In this document: positions 1-15,500 of the stretch, one piece after another | How positions within the stretch are numbered: position 1 is the stretch's first letter | Layout of the letters: each line of letters starts with the position of its first letter | Source: Xiphias gladius | Lineage: Eukaryota > Chordata > Actinopteri > Istiophoriformes > Xiphiidae | Assembly (NCBI RefSeq): GCF_016859285.1 | Contig: NC_053417.1 | Location: forward strand, 19,714,706-19,778,705 | Reading direction: 5' to 3' | Length of the DNA: 64,000 nucleotides | Position numbers and translations under genes: made by a program | The notes under the pieces: generated by a model | Databases searched by the model: none | What the model was told of the DNA's origin: nothing | The model's input: the letters and a program-made list of their open reading frames with translations, nothing else

Positions 1-2465
1 TGCATCTGTTTATCCTCACTCTGGAAAAAAGTTGCCTGTGAATCCATAGTTATTTTCTTTCATTGCAAACAATTCCTGCTGTTGTAATCAAAACAGAATG
101 TTCACTTAAATAGATAAACAGGCTGATGACAATATAGGAGCCTAGGGCATAATGTCAGAGTAATGAACAGTGCATATTTGTCTATAATTACGATATTGCC
201 CAAAGGGAATTTGGGAGGAAGGGGGTCAGTGAGGGGCCCATTAAAGCATAGCAGGATCACTTCCAATGTACTGTTATGGTTTCAATAGACCCTGACAGTC
301 TGATTACAGCAGGAAACACAGGTCTTAAACTCAGTACAGTGTTTCCAATACCATATATTTCGACAGATGAAAAAACTCAAGTATACTTGTTTCTTATTGT
401 TATAGCAAGGGATAGCACATACATTGGACTGATTGTATTTCAAAATTCTATCTGTCTTTTGGTATTCCCCATGCAGCGTAATGAGACCGTCAGTCATCTA
501 AATCCATACCTTACACAGTCAGAAGTGACAGAGGAAATAGGTTTGTTTTATAAGAATATATTGAACTAATGAGATTCACTATACATGTATAGTGCCAGGC
601 CACCATGATGTTTGTATGTAGGCATATGGATTCAGGATTTTTATTGAACAGACTTGTGATAATCACCTGCTTTCCACTGAGCTGATAGAAAGAGAGCTTC
701 TGACCCCAGTCTGCCACAGCTAGAATGTCATTGTGCTCATCCCTGTAAAAAAAAAAAAAAAATTTACTTTGGGCGTAAAGACTCCTTGTCAACATACTGT
801 ACCGAAGGGGCTTTGGTTGTTGAGGTAATGATGACAGTGTTAAAGACAGCAGAGGTCACTGTTCAACTGGGGAACATATGGTCAAACCGTCAAACCTTCT
901 CCTCTATCTAACAATGGAAAGCAATGGAAAGCTTTACTATGTTTTTATCCTTAACAGGTTTAATTGCATGGCAGGACACAGTATTGTATTCACCATTATT
1001 ATTGTTATATACAGTAAGCCTATATACCTATGCATCGAAACCCTTGTGCTCACAATAATTCACACTGTCAAAGCATCCATGAGCAAGAAACTGAATCCCT
1101 AGCAGCTCAAGAGACACTGTTCCCTGGCCGACCTCATGATCTGATCTCCATGTGATGACCAATCATATTTCCTGTAACAACCCAATAATATTATATCTTG
1201 TGCATTTTCTCATTGTGTCTCATCACTGCCATCTTTACCCTACACTTGCAATTTTTCATCTTCCTGTCTCTCCTTTTCTCTTAAATAACCTGCTCAGTAG
1301 TCCGCTGCTGTGGCTATAGCTTTGCTCCTGGCTTTGGCTGCAGAGGGCATCAAAGATAAGAAACAGCTGCTCCGAAACATCATGAGGCAGCCCTTCACGG
1401 AAACAGTCCCACCACTCCCTGGTTGACCACTGCCACCTGCTGGCCCCACACAAGCTATTCACTTAAAATGCAATTTACTCTTATTAAAACATCATTACTT
1501 AGAATCTTGGCAACATGGATGGATGGTGCAGACGTTTATGTGGCAGTGTGAGGCATTAGATTTAATAAATTGTCGAAGATGAGATACCAATCTTTTTTTC
1601 CTACTAACTTAGAAGGGTTCCACGCTATGGACCAGATAGGAGAGGAAGAGCCTCCTGGACGCTCGATCTTAACCTTCTCCTCTCCGTTCTTGTTCCGTAT
1701 GCTGACTACTCCATTCATCATGCCAAGGGCAAGGTACTGGCCATCATTTGTCCACCTGCAATCAAATGAACCCCTTCAACATAAATGTGTCACATGAAAG
1801 TTTACCAATGTTGCACGTAGTTACAGTTAAAGACTTCACTTACCCACAACATGTTATTTTGCTGCTCACTTTATGTTTGTTAACAGATTTTTGCTCCGGT
1901 GACCAAAGACCTACACATATAAAAGTGCTCAGATGATCAGTGCTCCATGTCGGTAGTTAGTTAGTAGAATAGCTGTACAGTATATTATGTACAAGACTTT
2001 AAAATACAGGATAGAATTACACTCATGGTGCACTCACCAAAGTCACCAGAAGAGCAAGAGGCAAGTTGGTGAGTGACAGGGTTGTAGGCAACACACTGGA
2101 TAGAGTCATTGTGACTACAGATAAAGACATGTCAAAATACAAAGATGGTTAGAGGATTACACACCAAAGAGGATGGATTAATACTAAAGCAAAGAGAAAA
2201 AAATGATACTTACGTATATTTCAAAATACCCTCCAGTTTAGATGTCCAGATGATGATGCTTTTGTCTGCTGACCCAGAGGCAAACCTTTTACCTGCAGAA
2301 GAATGCAGTATTTAGTAAGATAACAATGATGAATGACTAAGAAAAATGTTGTGTATAAATGGAAAGCTGGCGGAGTACCGTCTTTGGCATAGGCCACACA
2401 GTACACTATGTCTTTGTGTCCTTTTAAAGGCTGGATAATAGCTCCATCTGCTGCGTCATAAACCT

Positions 2466-2498
<33 letters not shown>

Positions 2499-4209
2499 CA
2501 AAAAATTAAATGCAATAATAATGTATGTATAATGCACGTACTGTAGATATGTGCTTTCGTTGCTCAAATAAAACAGGAAAGCCTTACAAGGACACGAAGA
2601 CCTGCAGCAATGATGAGTTGGCTGCCATCTGGCTTGAAAGCAAGGTCATAAACACTGCAAAAGAGAATAATGGATTTTTGCTAAAACGTTTTTCAGGCAT
2701 TTGATTAGTTGATCAACAACAATTTTGCCTGAAGTCATATTAAGAGGAAGCATGCCAAACACATTCATGGGTTCCAGTTTCAGTTTCTTTAATAACCGTA
2801 AATTCAATATATTTGGGCAGGGCATCACTGGACAAATTTTGTTGGTTTTTGAAATGAAAACAAATATATGACACTTCTGCAGCAAACATACATTAACAAT
2901 TAGCCTTTCTTCAAATGATAATGCACTGTTTTTATCCACTCTTCCTTGAATATCACTTCAAGATATTTATACTTCTGAGATATTTTTAGGCTGGCTGCAC
3001 GCACAGCATGTTTAGCATCTACCCACAGATTTTCAATGATATTCAAATCAGGGGACTGTGAATTCCATTCCAAAAGCTTTAGCTTGTGTTTCCTGAAGTA
3101 GTTCATGGTGGATTGTGAAGCGCATTTTGGATCATTGACCTGTTGTAAGGTAATGTCACCTTTCACTGAAACTTTCTTGACTGGCCGTGTAACATCTGCA
3201 TCCAGAATTTGCTGAGATTAAGAAGAATCTGTACTTCCTTCTATATGTGTAATGTTTCCTGTGCTACTGGCTGCCATACAACCCCAAAGCAGAATATTTC
3301 AGCCCCTATGCTTAAAAGTTGGAAGGGGGGGTTACTAAGTATTGACTTAGTAAGGTGCCCCAATCTTTGCAATTTCACAGTTAATGTTTAATTTCTTTTT
3401 CTATTATTTCGGTTAATGAAATTAAAAGTAAAGCTGCACTTAAAAAAAAAAATATATATAAATATAAATATAAATATAACTTGCCCAGGAGTGCCCAAAC
3501 GTTTGCACACAACTGTAGAATAACTGAAAAAATAACTGATAGATTGATCAAGCTTGAGCATGAACAGCAGTGACAAAACATTCCTATCACAAGGTCCACT
3601 TAGCTAACTTGGTTAGCAAGTGAGAGGACCTTAATTGTTGATAAGATTTTTCTTTTAATCAGATAATTGGAAAAACAACATTCATCTTTAGTAGCAGCCC
3701 TGTTAAAACGTCACTGATTTGTAAAAACACTGAATTATTTGATTGGCAAATAAAGGTGTGAATGTTCATTTTAAAACCTGTTATCTTGGGTTGACAGAGG
3801 TATAGATAACGTAACCTAAATTATTCACATCAAACAGGGATGTGCAGCAACCAAGAACTGTTGAGGAGAGCTAGCTAGCTAGTTAGTGTTAGCTACGACC
3901 TAAGGTTATGTTGTGTGTCAATAGAAAGCTGACGTTCTACACTATTGATAGGAGAAATGTTTTGCATGAAAGCTTACGTACAAGAAATATAGACCGGCTT
4001 CAGCGACACTGTAATCTGTCAACGATAATCAAATTGCTGCGGGGCTAATGCTAGCTAGCTGGCTAAACCTAGTTTACATAGCAACCGCCGTTGCTAACCA
4101 CCTAGCGTTTCATCCCAGCAGCGGGCCTACGCTGAGAGCGTAAACATAAATATCCAGACTCCTACCATTGTTCACGAATTGTTTCTTTCCATGCTAGAAC
4201 GGCTCTCAT
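1..4209 (-). CDS. ift122: Intraflagellar transport protein 122 (WD40 half), partial
   Basis: IFT122 is a core subunit of the IFT-A complex, which drives retrograde transport in cilia and import of membrane proteins. Eight coding exons are visible (5' to 3'): 4209-4166, 2654-2588, 2463-2379, 2292-2214, 2114-2038, 1910-1844, 1755-1609, 742-667. All joins keep frame and give the first 214 residues. The start [15 protein letters not shown] and segments such as [51 protein letters not shown] and [19 protein letters not shown] match vertebrate IFT122 WD40 blades. Exon 7 ends at an unusual GTTAGT donor, which gives WNPSK-DEHND. No further exon is seen in bases 1-660, so the gene (about 1,200 residues in mammals) continues past the left edge. 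Its start faces mbd4 across 1.3 kb, the same head-to-head arrangement as in human. Confidence 0.95.
2690..3520 (-). mobile_element. Tc1-like transposase fossil in ift122 intron 1
   Basis: On the minus strand the stretch encodes hallmarks of a Tc1/mariner transposase C-terminal half: [12 protein letters not shown] around 3265-3300, then [13 protein letters not shown] around 3020-3060, the last part of the DDE catalytic core. The reading frame is broken and the N-terminal DNA-binding half is missing. A candidate terminal segment (GCCCAAACGTTTGCACAC) lies near 3490-3512; I found no matching inverted end on the other side. It is a dead insertion inside a 1.5 kb host intron, in the same orientation as the host gene. 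Confidence 0.7.
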
Positions 4210-5501
4210 TTCCACCTCTAAACAAAAAAAAGCGCTGATGGTTTTTTTTTTTTTTAATCAACAGGTTGTTGTTACTTCATCGGTCGGTTTTTCATACTAA
4301 ACCCTGTTTTCAGGATTCGTTCGCACTGCGCAGACTCGCGTCCAGTGTTGCCAGGTTTCGACTGACAAGTAGCTCAATTAGATCCTGTAACCTGCCCGGC
4401 CGATATTTGTTTACATTATGGAAAATTAATTACGCCGAATTCGCTATTAACAGTTCCTGATTGTTATAAACCATTGGATGTAAGACAGCTATCGCTGGAT
4501 TACTTTGATGCTGAAGAAAACTTAAAACGTGATGACTGTCATGCAAGTTCTGCCGTTACAAGGAGCGTGTAGGATTTCTCAGCGGGTTTAAGGGCATTAA
4601 TTTGAGATGGACATCGGACGACTGTATACTCGGAAACTGTAAATCCTACTGAATCTGAAAAGATATAAAGTGTATCGAGTCTGTGTGTTCAGATTTGAGT
4701 TATGACATAACTCTTTCTGACCCAAAGCGCCCCAATGGTTGCTTAAGGGTTAAAGGAGCCTACCTTAATTGCTTCAGGGAGCTGTGCCTCAATCCCACTG
4801 CTGCTGCTGCAAATGCTGAACGTGTAGATGAGCGGAAAAAAATACAACTACAAATACTAAGTCCCCTTTGTTTTACCAGCATGCACCTGTCCTTTTCACC
4901 TCACACAGTATCTTTGCCCCACGTGTCTCTCACTGCGCCTCCTTTACAGTTTTAAAACCTCTGGACTATAGTCTAGCCTTTCGTAGGTGGAAACCGCCCT
5001 AATGGCGAAAAAAGGTGGCCCGGATTACAACATCCCGCCCAAAGAAAGACAAATTAGGCCCAATTGGCGGATAACCGACCAATCTGGCAACCCTGCTCGG
5101 ATCTGCTTTCTACTTCCTGCGTGCAAGGCAAGCGCCTTTGAGTTTGCCAAAACTGGACTTGCTCTCCGATGTTGGCATTAGAAAATAACCGGGAAGACAG
5201 AGCACACTTTTCTGTCTCTACATTTGTTCTGCGCGGCTGTAAGAAAGGGAGGAGTTCGAGGCTGAGCAGTATCCACGTATGTCACGTACTCTTTTGAATC
5301 CGTCTGTTATATCAACATTTCTGTGCACACCTAACATCTATGATATGTCATGTGGTGATCCTTGCCTACTTTATGTGACGCTGAACAACGGAGAGATGTC
5401 ATGTTTATGTCCCTCACGTAAATTCTAGGTAATCTGGTTCCGCCACCTCAGAGTCCACCGCTCTCTCGGCCGGGTTCAGGAACAACAACACTCCTCTGAA
5501 A
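4210..5501. promoter_or_regulatory. Head-to-head ift122 / mbd4 promoter region
   Basis: The start codons of ift122 (4209, -) and mbd4 (5502, +) face each other across 1,292 bases. Both transcription starts must lie here, or in untranslated exons within it. I see no TATA box near either start. About 750 of the bases are a hAT-like insertion (4343-5095), leaving short unique flanks of about 130 and 400 bases. The proximal parts are moderately GC-rich and are the likely core promoters. The assignment rests on gene layout, not on recognised factor sites. Confidence 0.5.
4343..5095. mobile_element. Non-autonomous hAT-like DNA transposon
   Basis: The left end reads CAGTGTTGCCAG and the right end, reverse-complemented, reads CAGGGTTGCCAG (11 of 12 identical). 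The flanking 8-base words are CTCGCGTC (4335-4342) and CTCGGATC (5096-5103), matching at 6 of 8 positions. That looks like a decayed 8-bp target duplication, as made by hAT elements. The 753-bp body has no convincing transposase frame. Part of its left half (about 4400-4650) recurs near 34670-34930. It sits between the divergent ift122 and mbd4 genes. Confidence 0.55.
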
Positions 5502-8546
<3,045 letters not shown>

Positions 8547-8722
8547 AACACAAAGTATGAGGAACTGCAAGGACGACACATACAGGAAAATCAATGATAT
8601 CACGTAAACACTGCATTTTAAGATGAACTAGCACTGTCTAAACTGAATCACCCGAAAATTATGCAGTGATACTTTGGCGATATCAGTGTTAGCCTTTCTT
8701 CAAAAAGTTTTACTCGCTGTGT

Positions 8723-8728
8723 AATAAA
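8723..8728 (+). terminator. mbd4 poly(A) signal
   Basis: An AATAAA hexamer lies 177 bases after the mbd4 stop codon, in AT-rich sequence with T-rich stretches downstream. No closer canonical hexamer is seen, so this is the likely 3' end signal. Confidence 0.6.
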
Positions 8729-9111
8729 ATGTTTTAAGTGGCTTAAAAGTTGAAACGATTCCTGAGTGCCTTATTCATTCAGCCCTCTGACTGCTTTTCT
8801 TGTGCCATCCCTTTACACGTAACTGACGACCGGAGACATCTTCAGACTGTATCTGGTTAGTCCATTGTCGCAGACTAATCATCCTTCTTGTTGTGTGCAC
8901 TGATGCATGTACTTACAGTCCTCGCAGCAGCTTTCTTTTTTTTTCGGGAGGGGGGGGGTACCTGTTTCCCAAGGCAACTGTTGCCACCGCACAACACTCA
9001 GTGAGTGCACAGGCATGTCACGGTTTAATCTCTAACTAGTACCAGGACAGTACTTTGCTATATTTGTGCTATGATTTAACACTAATAGAGTTGAAACTTT
9101 AAGAAGAAGAT

Positions 9112-10373
9112 CAAATTGTGCAATATTTGAAAAGTTTAATTCCACGCAAATACTGGACTTCTCTGGTGGGCAAACAGAAGAAACAGCTTGAACTACAAAA
9201 TGAAACTACGTAAGAAAACAGCTTTCCTTTTCCATTTGTTGTCTACTATAATGTTACTAGTAAACCTGTTAGACGTGCTGTGATTCTGTTTATTTCACTC
9301 TTCTTTACCACAGCAGCCATCTTTATAGCTTCCACACCTGTGTGTATTCCTCATGACACACCTCCTGTCCGGCAGAGTCGCTGCCTGGTGGTCACTCCCA
9401 TGACATTCCCCGTCATCTCAGATTCTGCCCAGGTGTGGCCAAGCAATCAGGTGCACATAGATTCATTGACACTCCATTCACTGTGACTGTACTCCTGTCT
9501 CATGCCAAGGTGTTTGCTTTGAGGTCAAAAAAAAAAAACCTTCTGCTCCCTAGAGTATTCCAAGACTGAATCCTTTACATCCACCTTTGGTCCATAAACG
9601 CACCGTCAGTCTGGAGACACCAGCTGTTCAACACCACAACCACCAGAGGACAATCATCATGCAGAGAAGAGAACATTACAGGTAGAAGCATTTGGCAATC
9701 TCACTGTGATTGGTTTTTACTGAGAAGTACTAAAAAAAAACAAAAGGGCACAGAGAATGACTGGTGCCAATTCTGTCTTTGCTTTGGAAACTGAGTTCGA
9801 AGTCTCTGACTTGTAATTATATGTCAGGTATCATCAAGTATGGCAAAAACCCTTTTATGGAAGCAGCAGTGAAAGAGAAGAATACAGGTAAAAGTATAAA
9901 ACGCCTTCACTTCATATCCCTGTAATGATGAGCCTTTTTACCCTCTAAATCTCTCCCGAATCACAGCATACTGCATATGTACTTCCTAAAGCTTGGTGAC
10001 AAGGAAAAGTCTTTTTCCTGTAGGAAGGAGCTGCGAGAGCAGTTAAAGAGGCAGATAGAGGAGAAATGTGTAGCACTGAAGTTGCAGCTGGCAATAAAAG
10101 TGAAGGAAGCAGAGTATATACGTGAAGTGGACCGCCTTGCCCTGTCCAGTGAAAGAGAGCAAAGGATCCAGCACAGGAAAGCAATGACAGCATACAGAGA
10201 TGAGAACAAGAGGGTAAAGTCCCACACATGCATTATATATCCACTGCTAATGCACTTGGGTTCTGGCTGCTTACAATTGTGTCCTTTTGTTTGCAGCATG
10301 TTTCAACATGCTGGATGCTCTCAGGTTACAACAATATATGTAGGGAGTGTTTGAGGTTTTTCTCTTGTCTCTG

Positions 10374-10410
<37 letters not shown>

Positions 10411-10531
10411 ATGTGTGCAGCTAATGGAGCAGAGCTGGAGGGACAGAGCACTAACACACTCCCAGGAGGTCCTGAAGGAGAGAGAGCTGCTGCGCCTCAA
10501 CCCAATTAACTGGAGTGGGACACTGAAATAG
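9112..10531 (+). CDS. Small coiled-coil protein in the EFCAB12 position
   Basis: I do not recognise the family. Supported exons: 9317-9450, 9554-9681, 9828-9887, 9967-10213, 10421-10531; from 9554 onward every junction keeps phase and ends at TAG. A further exon at about 9112-9209 (contains KSLIPRKYWTSLVGKQKKQL) has a good GTAAGA donor but does not join the next exon in frame in my reading, so the 5' end is unresolved. The product is a basic, glutamine- and glutamate-rich helix (exon 5: KRQIEEKCVALKLQLAIKVK; last exon: EVLKERELLRLNPINWSGTL) with no membrane segment and no EF-hand seen. It lies directly downstream of mbd4 on the same strand, where human carries EFCAB12, so it may be a divergent or shortened ortholog. 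That is inference from position only. Confidence 0.6.
10374..10409 (+). repeat. (TG)n microsatellite
   Basis: An uninterrupted TG run followed by imperfect units, immediately upstream of the last exon of the coiled-coil gene. It takes the place of the usual pyrimidine tract before the 3' splice site at 10420. Confidence 0.9.
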
Positions 10532-10739
10532 GTTGAACCTCAACATCCGGAGTCAAAACTTCAGGCCTTGCTGTGGCACTTGGGCATGCATGAGTGTTAG
10601 GTGAATATGAGACACGCATACTGTGTATATAGCACATGTAATTAGTGCTGTGATAGCCACTGACGGAACTGAAGAGGGATATTTCTACGGTTATATAATC
10701 TGAATATGTCAGAATGCAGATGTATTTCCAATCCTACTT

Positions 10740-10745
10740 AATAAA
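10740..10745 (+). terminator. Poly(A) signal of the coiled-coil gene
   Basis: AATAAA 209 bases after the TAG stop at 10529-10531. It supports the assignment of 10421-10531 as a terminal exon. Confidence 0.55.
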
Positions 10746-12543
10746 GGTTATCTTACAGTACAGTAAATCCAAGACTTAAGAGTACTCCACCAATATAGCA
10801 TTGCACTTCTGCAACATCAGAGATATGATGGTTAACTTTAAAAAGTAAGATCGATGCAGCAGACCCAGAGATATTGTCTTTTTTATTCAATGCATTATTC
10901 TTCCTTATCTGGTGCCTACACTACCCACAATGCAACGTCACTGCCAACAGTCCTGTGCGAGATACAGGTGTGTTATGTTAGTAGCAGCTAAGAGATGAGA
11001 GACGAGCAAGATATGGGGAGCAGGCTACAGAGGTTACTTCTTTTTAACTCCACACCCCCCAGTTTTTTGTTTTGTTTTGTTTTCTTCAAAGACCCAAATG
11101 ACATTTCTTAAAATTAGGTTTCATGAAGCTCCCTCTGGAGCCACAAATGACTTTATACTACTTTTTTATATATATATATGCAGTAGTACTCCCCAAGAAC
11201 TACAAACAAGCTTTGATGTTTAAAATAAGTGAAGTTTCCCTTTAAAGGTTTCTGCATCTCCTTTAATTTATGATGCAACTTGCAACTGTAGAAAATAAAT
11301 TTCCACAAGCTAAAATGTTGCTTTTCGTCATTCTGTTTATGCAAAGAGCAGAGGAAGCTTCACAAAATCAAATAAAACATTTAAAAAAAACAAAACATGG
11401 GGAGTGACAGATTTTTATTGTAAAGCAAACACCTATAATGAACAATAACTGTTGGAAAACTTTCCACCCTTGGAAAACCAAAGATAAATTAGATGGACGG
11501 ATAAGAAGTGATGCTTAAGTGGCTTTCTAACATGATGCTACTATACCTGCTAAAAATTACAATTGAGCAGATTAAAAAACTGCATTGAAAATGCACACAA
11601 AAATAGGAGCAAAATATGACCAACATCTTCCCAATAAATATTGCTTTCAAAATAAATTAAAGGCAACAGAAAATGGCTTGCATCATCAAGATCAGAGCAG
11701 GTATTTACCTAAGCACATTCCTTCAAACACTCATACACTCAATTAAGTGGTCAATAGCAGTAATGTTGGTGATCCAGCAGCTGTTAAGTCATTCTTCCAT
11801 GCCAAAGTAAGACAAATTAATAGATACAGTGTAGTACCTTTCATTTCAATTTCTATTATCATGCAGTACAACTAAAAAGAATCATTCAGGAAGTAAGGAT
11901 ATAAAAAGTCATTCTGTGAACATAAATAAGCACTGGTTCATAATGGAAATATCCCAGAGTTTTGATGAGCTTTCTCTTTGGGCTGATTTGGGAAAATTTC
12001 CTTATCTAACCCATGCCCATAGCAAAAAGCTTAAGCCTTGCGGTAACCTGGCACAGCCAAAACCAATGTATCATTCAAACTTTTGGAAAAGCTCTGCTTC
12101 GTTGCGTTGACATAGTGAAAAACAATGGACATGATGACTGGAGGTTTTGATTGTGTGGAAGAAAACGACATCATTTCCCGAGCAACATCGAGGCCAGATG
12201 GAACATCCAAATGCATAATAGATTTTGACATTCAGTAGTGGTCTTCATGTCACCCTTGTTCCCAACAAAGTTGAGGTAGGGGATTAAGTTCCTTTATATC
12301 AGTGCAGTGTAGCCTTGTTAATTCCTCTTCAAGATTTACGGCTCCATAGCCTCAAAGTTCTCACTTTTTCCTGCATTATCCTATTCATAAACACAAATAA
12401 ACTCGAGCCCTTTCATGTAACTCTCCAAACCACAAGAAATCCCTGATAGGCTAGCATTGTAGGGATGGTTTCCTGCCCCAGTCGACTCTTATTTACTTTA
12501 ACTGGCTGGTATTCCAAGGTCCTAAGTCGTGGCCATTGATAGT
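10746..12543. other. Convergent 3' region and creld1 3' untranslated region
   Basis: No coding exon is seen on either strand. The right part, about 11420-12543, is the likely 3' untranslated region of creld1. A minus-strand AATAAA (TTTATT at 11414-11419) marks its probable end. Between the two convergent 3' ends lies about 670 bases of AT-rich sequence with a short TA run near 11167-11180. Confidence 0.5.
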
Positions 12544-15500
12544 CTAGCGTCCTTTCAGGAATCCATCCAGCATGTAGTCTCCCTTTTCTGTCAACCAGTA
12601 TCCAGCCATAGCAGCCACACCTCCAATGAAAATGGCCGTGAAAACCATGTCACCCTTAGCCGCGAGCGTAGCAAGGGCACAGATTACAACGCCAAAGAAC
12701 ATCTGCTGCAGTACAAGGACCTCATCATCTGTCATGTCATCAAACAGTCCCTTCTCTGGGCCAGCTGAGGAGATGCAGGAAAAGTAACTTAGCCAACAGA
12801 TCTGAGAGGTTGTCAACAATATATGTTTTTGCACATTTACTGCTATGACTACTTACCAGGAGGCTTGTTCTCAACACAAATGCTGTCTCTTCTGATGAAT
12901 CCATCAGCACAGTCACAGTGGAAGGAGCCCTCCTCATTGATACAGGCCTCATTGAGTCCTGGGCATGCTATTGCACGTTCACTACATTCATCTATATCTG
13001 TCCGAAGAAGCAAAGAAAAACAGTTTAAGGACATCAGGAAAAAGGTAAAGAGGTGAATGGTGTACAAATTTTGAGGCTGAGTAGTGTATGCTTACCCAGA
13101 CACTTGGCTCCTTTCAATCTGTAGCCACGTGCACATTTCTTACAGCGGGCAGGACCACTACCCATGCATCCCACGCATGCCTGGTCACAGCCTGGATACA
13201 ACAAGGGGTCAACATCACATACTGAACTGGGTAATTAAGTGCTGCATTTACAACTGCAAGAATTTCTAATTCAATGAAAAATGTTTTTTTTTTTTTTTAA
13301 TTGCTCCACAAACAAATTGCAACTAATGAAGTTTATCACTAACTACTCAACTTGAACTGCAATGATTAATAAAATTAAAAAAAAAAAATCAATTCATAGT
13401 TTTAGGCATTTTTTTCAAGCAAATTCTGCTTCCTCATATGTGAAGATTTGCTGCTTTTCTTTGTCATACACATGACAGTAAACTGAATGTCTTTGGGTTT
13501 CGGACTGTTTTGCAAATAAGACCAGCAATTTTAAATTATAAACAGGCATTTTAATTCCGACCACTTCAATATTTTAAAGACAAAACAATTGAGTATATAT
13601 GATGGCAGCCCTACACCAAACCTTAAAAAAAAAGAATTCACACCAGGTGCAGAAAATCTACAACTCCTGAGGGAAGAGAGCCTACCTCTGCATTCATATG
13701 ATCCATCTGTGTTGTGACAGTACGTGTTAGAAGGACAACGAGCCAGCTCTGTACCACACTCGTCAATGTCTAAGAGACATATAAGGGCAGTCAGACAACA
13801 CACATCCAACAAACTGGCACAGAGTCAATGAAATGTTACCACATGACCTCTAAAGCCACACTCACCCACGCACTTGTTGTCATGAAGGATCCAGCCGGGT
13901 TTGCAGTCAAGGCATTTGTAGTCCTGCGGCCCTGAGCACTTCTTACATGAGTGGTAGCAAGCTACAAAGGATGAGAGACATGAAGACAGCAAGAAGGTCA
14001 ATTTTAGACGACCTCAAAAAGAATTTAATACATGTGGAGGGATTGAAACAATTTTTTTGAATCTGAGGCACCTGCACAGGCTCCTGTGCTGTCATTGGAG
14101 CTTTTCTCTCTGTAGTAGCCATCCGCACAGCTTTGGCACAGATGGCCCGAGTAGCCGGGATCACAGACACACTCTCCATCTCCCAGGCGAGTTCCTTCCC
14201 CCTCACAGCGGCCCAGACCACCACACACACCACCTGGGCCTGACGGACACTCTGCATTGGATGAACACGCTATTAGTGGTATTCTTGAAACTAGAGCTTT
14301 GAAACAGCATGATTCTAATTATAATGGTTTGATTTTACATCTAAATGAAATCTAAATCCTTCGTCACATGGGACAACAGTAGATTACTACGTTCTGGCAA
14401 GGTAAGGTTCTCTGTAGTGATGCCAAGTAGCTTGTGTTTAATGCTTTATGTGTTCCACACCTTTGCAGTCAGGTCCAAAGTGTCCAGACGGACAGCAGAG
14501 TCTCAGCTCCTCTATGCACAGCCACTCGAACAGGTCTGGTGCTTCCTGCTGCCTACAGGACACATACATCATGTCAGTCATGGAGTTAAAACGGGCATCA
14601 AAATACATCTGAACAAAACATAATTACACACACAGCTGTGTAATGTGGAGTTAAACCTTATTTAATCTTATTTAATTTCTTAGCCAAATTTAAGACACTC
14701 TTGTTACTTTGATAACTTTATAATTTGATTTATATTCCTCAAAATATTCATAATTTTTGTTTGCTCATGAAAACTGCGGCTAAATCAGAATTAACTGTGA
14801 TTTACATAAGGTTATTTTTCAACAACTTGATACACACACTAGCTGGGTTCCAGACCTATGAGTCACATCTCCAATTTGTTCAGCGATTCATTTATGTATG
14901 TATTGTATTGTGCACATTGACAGCTGTTTCTGCCAGCCGGAGAAACTGTCGACCAATCAAAGATTTGGAGGCAGGATTAAGAATGTTGGAATCATCTTTG
15001 CACAAAGTTCACTACAACCATGAAAAACAGCCACAGAAATGGCGACAGGTATGGATGAGACTGATGGATCTCTACAGGTTGCTGAAAGTCCACTTACAGA
15101 AATAACAACTCTTTAACACTTAAAAATGTCTTTAATTGTAGTGAAAAACATGAACTGCTCCTAGCAACCTGCGTTGACTGAAAGTGACATCAGCAGGATA
15201 GACATCATTTGCTACTGAAGAAATAAGCCAACATGAACAAAGTGTCAGGCAGAATGAAAGAAGTGAAAGGAAATGGCAGTTCAGTCTGATCATCAGACTA
15301 TGCACACCACATTTACCTGTGGAACCACCATGTCTCCACTTGGTCTTCTATCTGCTCCAGCAGCCGGTTGCATTCAAAGTCTGTTTTCTCACAAGCAGCT
15401 TCTACTATCTCTAGGAGCCGAGTCTCACTAAAACAAGAAGCCAACAATTAAGAGATGTAATACAGTGGTTAAATAACGACAGACGCTGCTGCCCCTCACC

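Noticed and set aside
1256-1462. Minus-strand frame between ift122 exons 7 and 8
   Set aside because: It does not match IFT122 or any family I know, and skipping it keeps the ift122 frame intact. It could be an alternative exon, but nothing beyond an open frame supports it.
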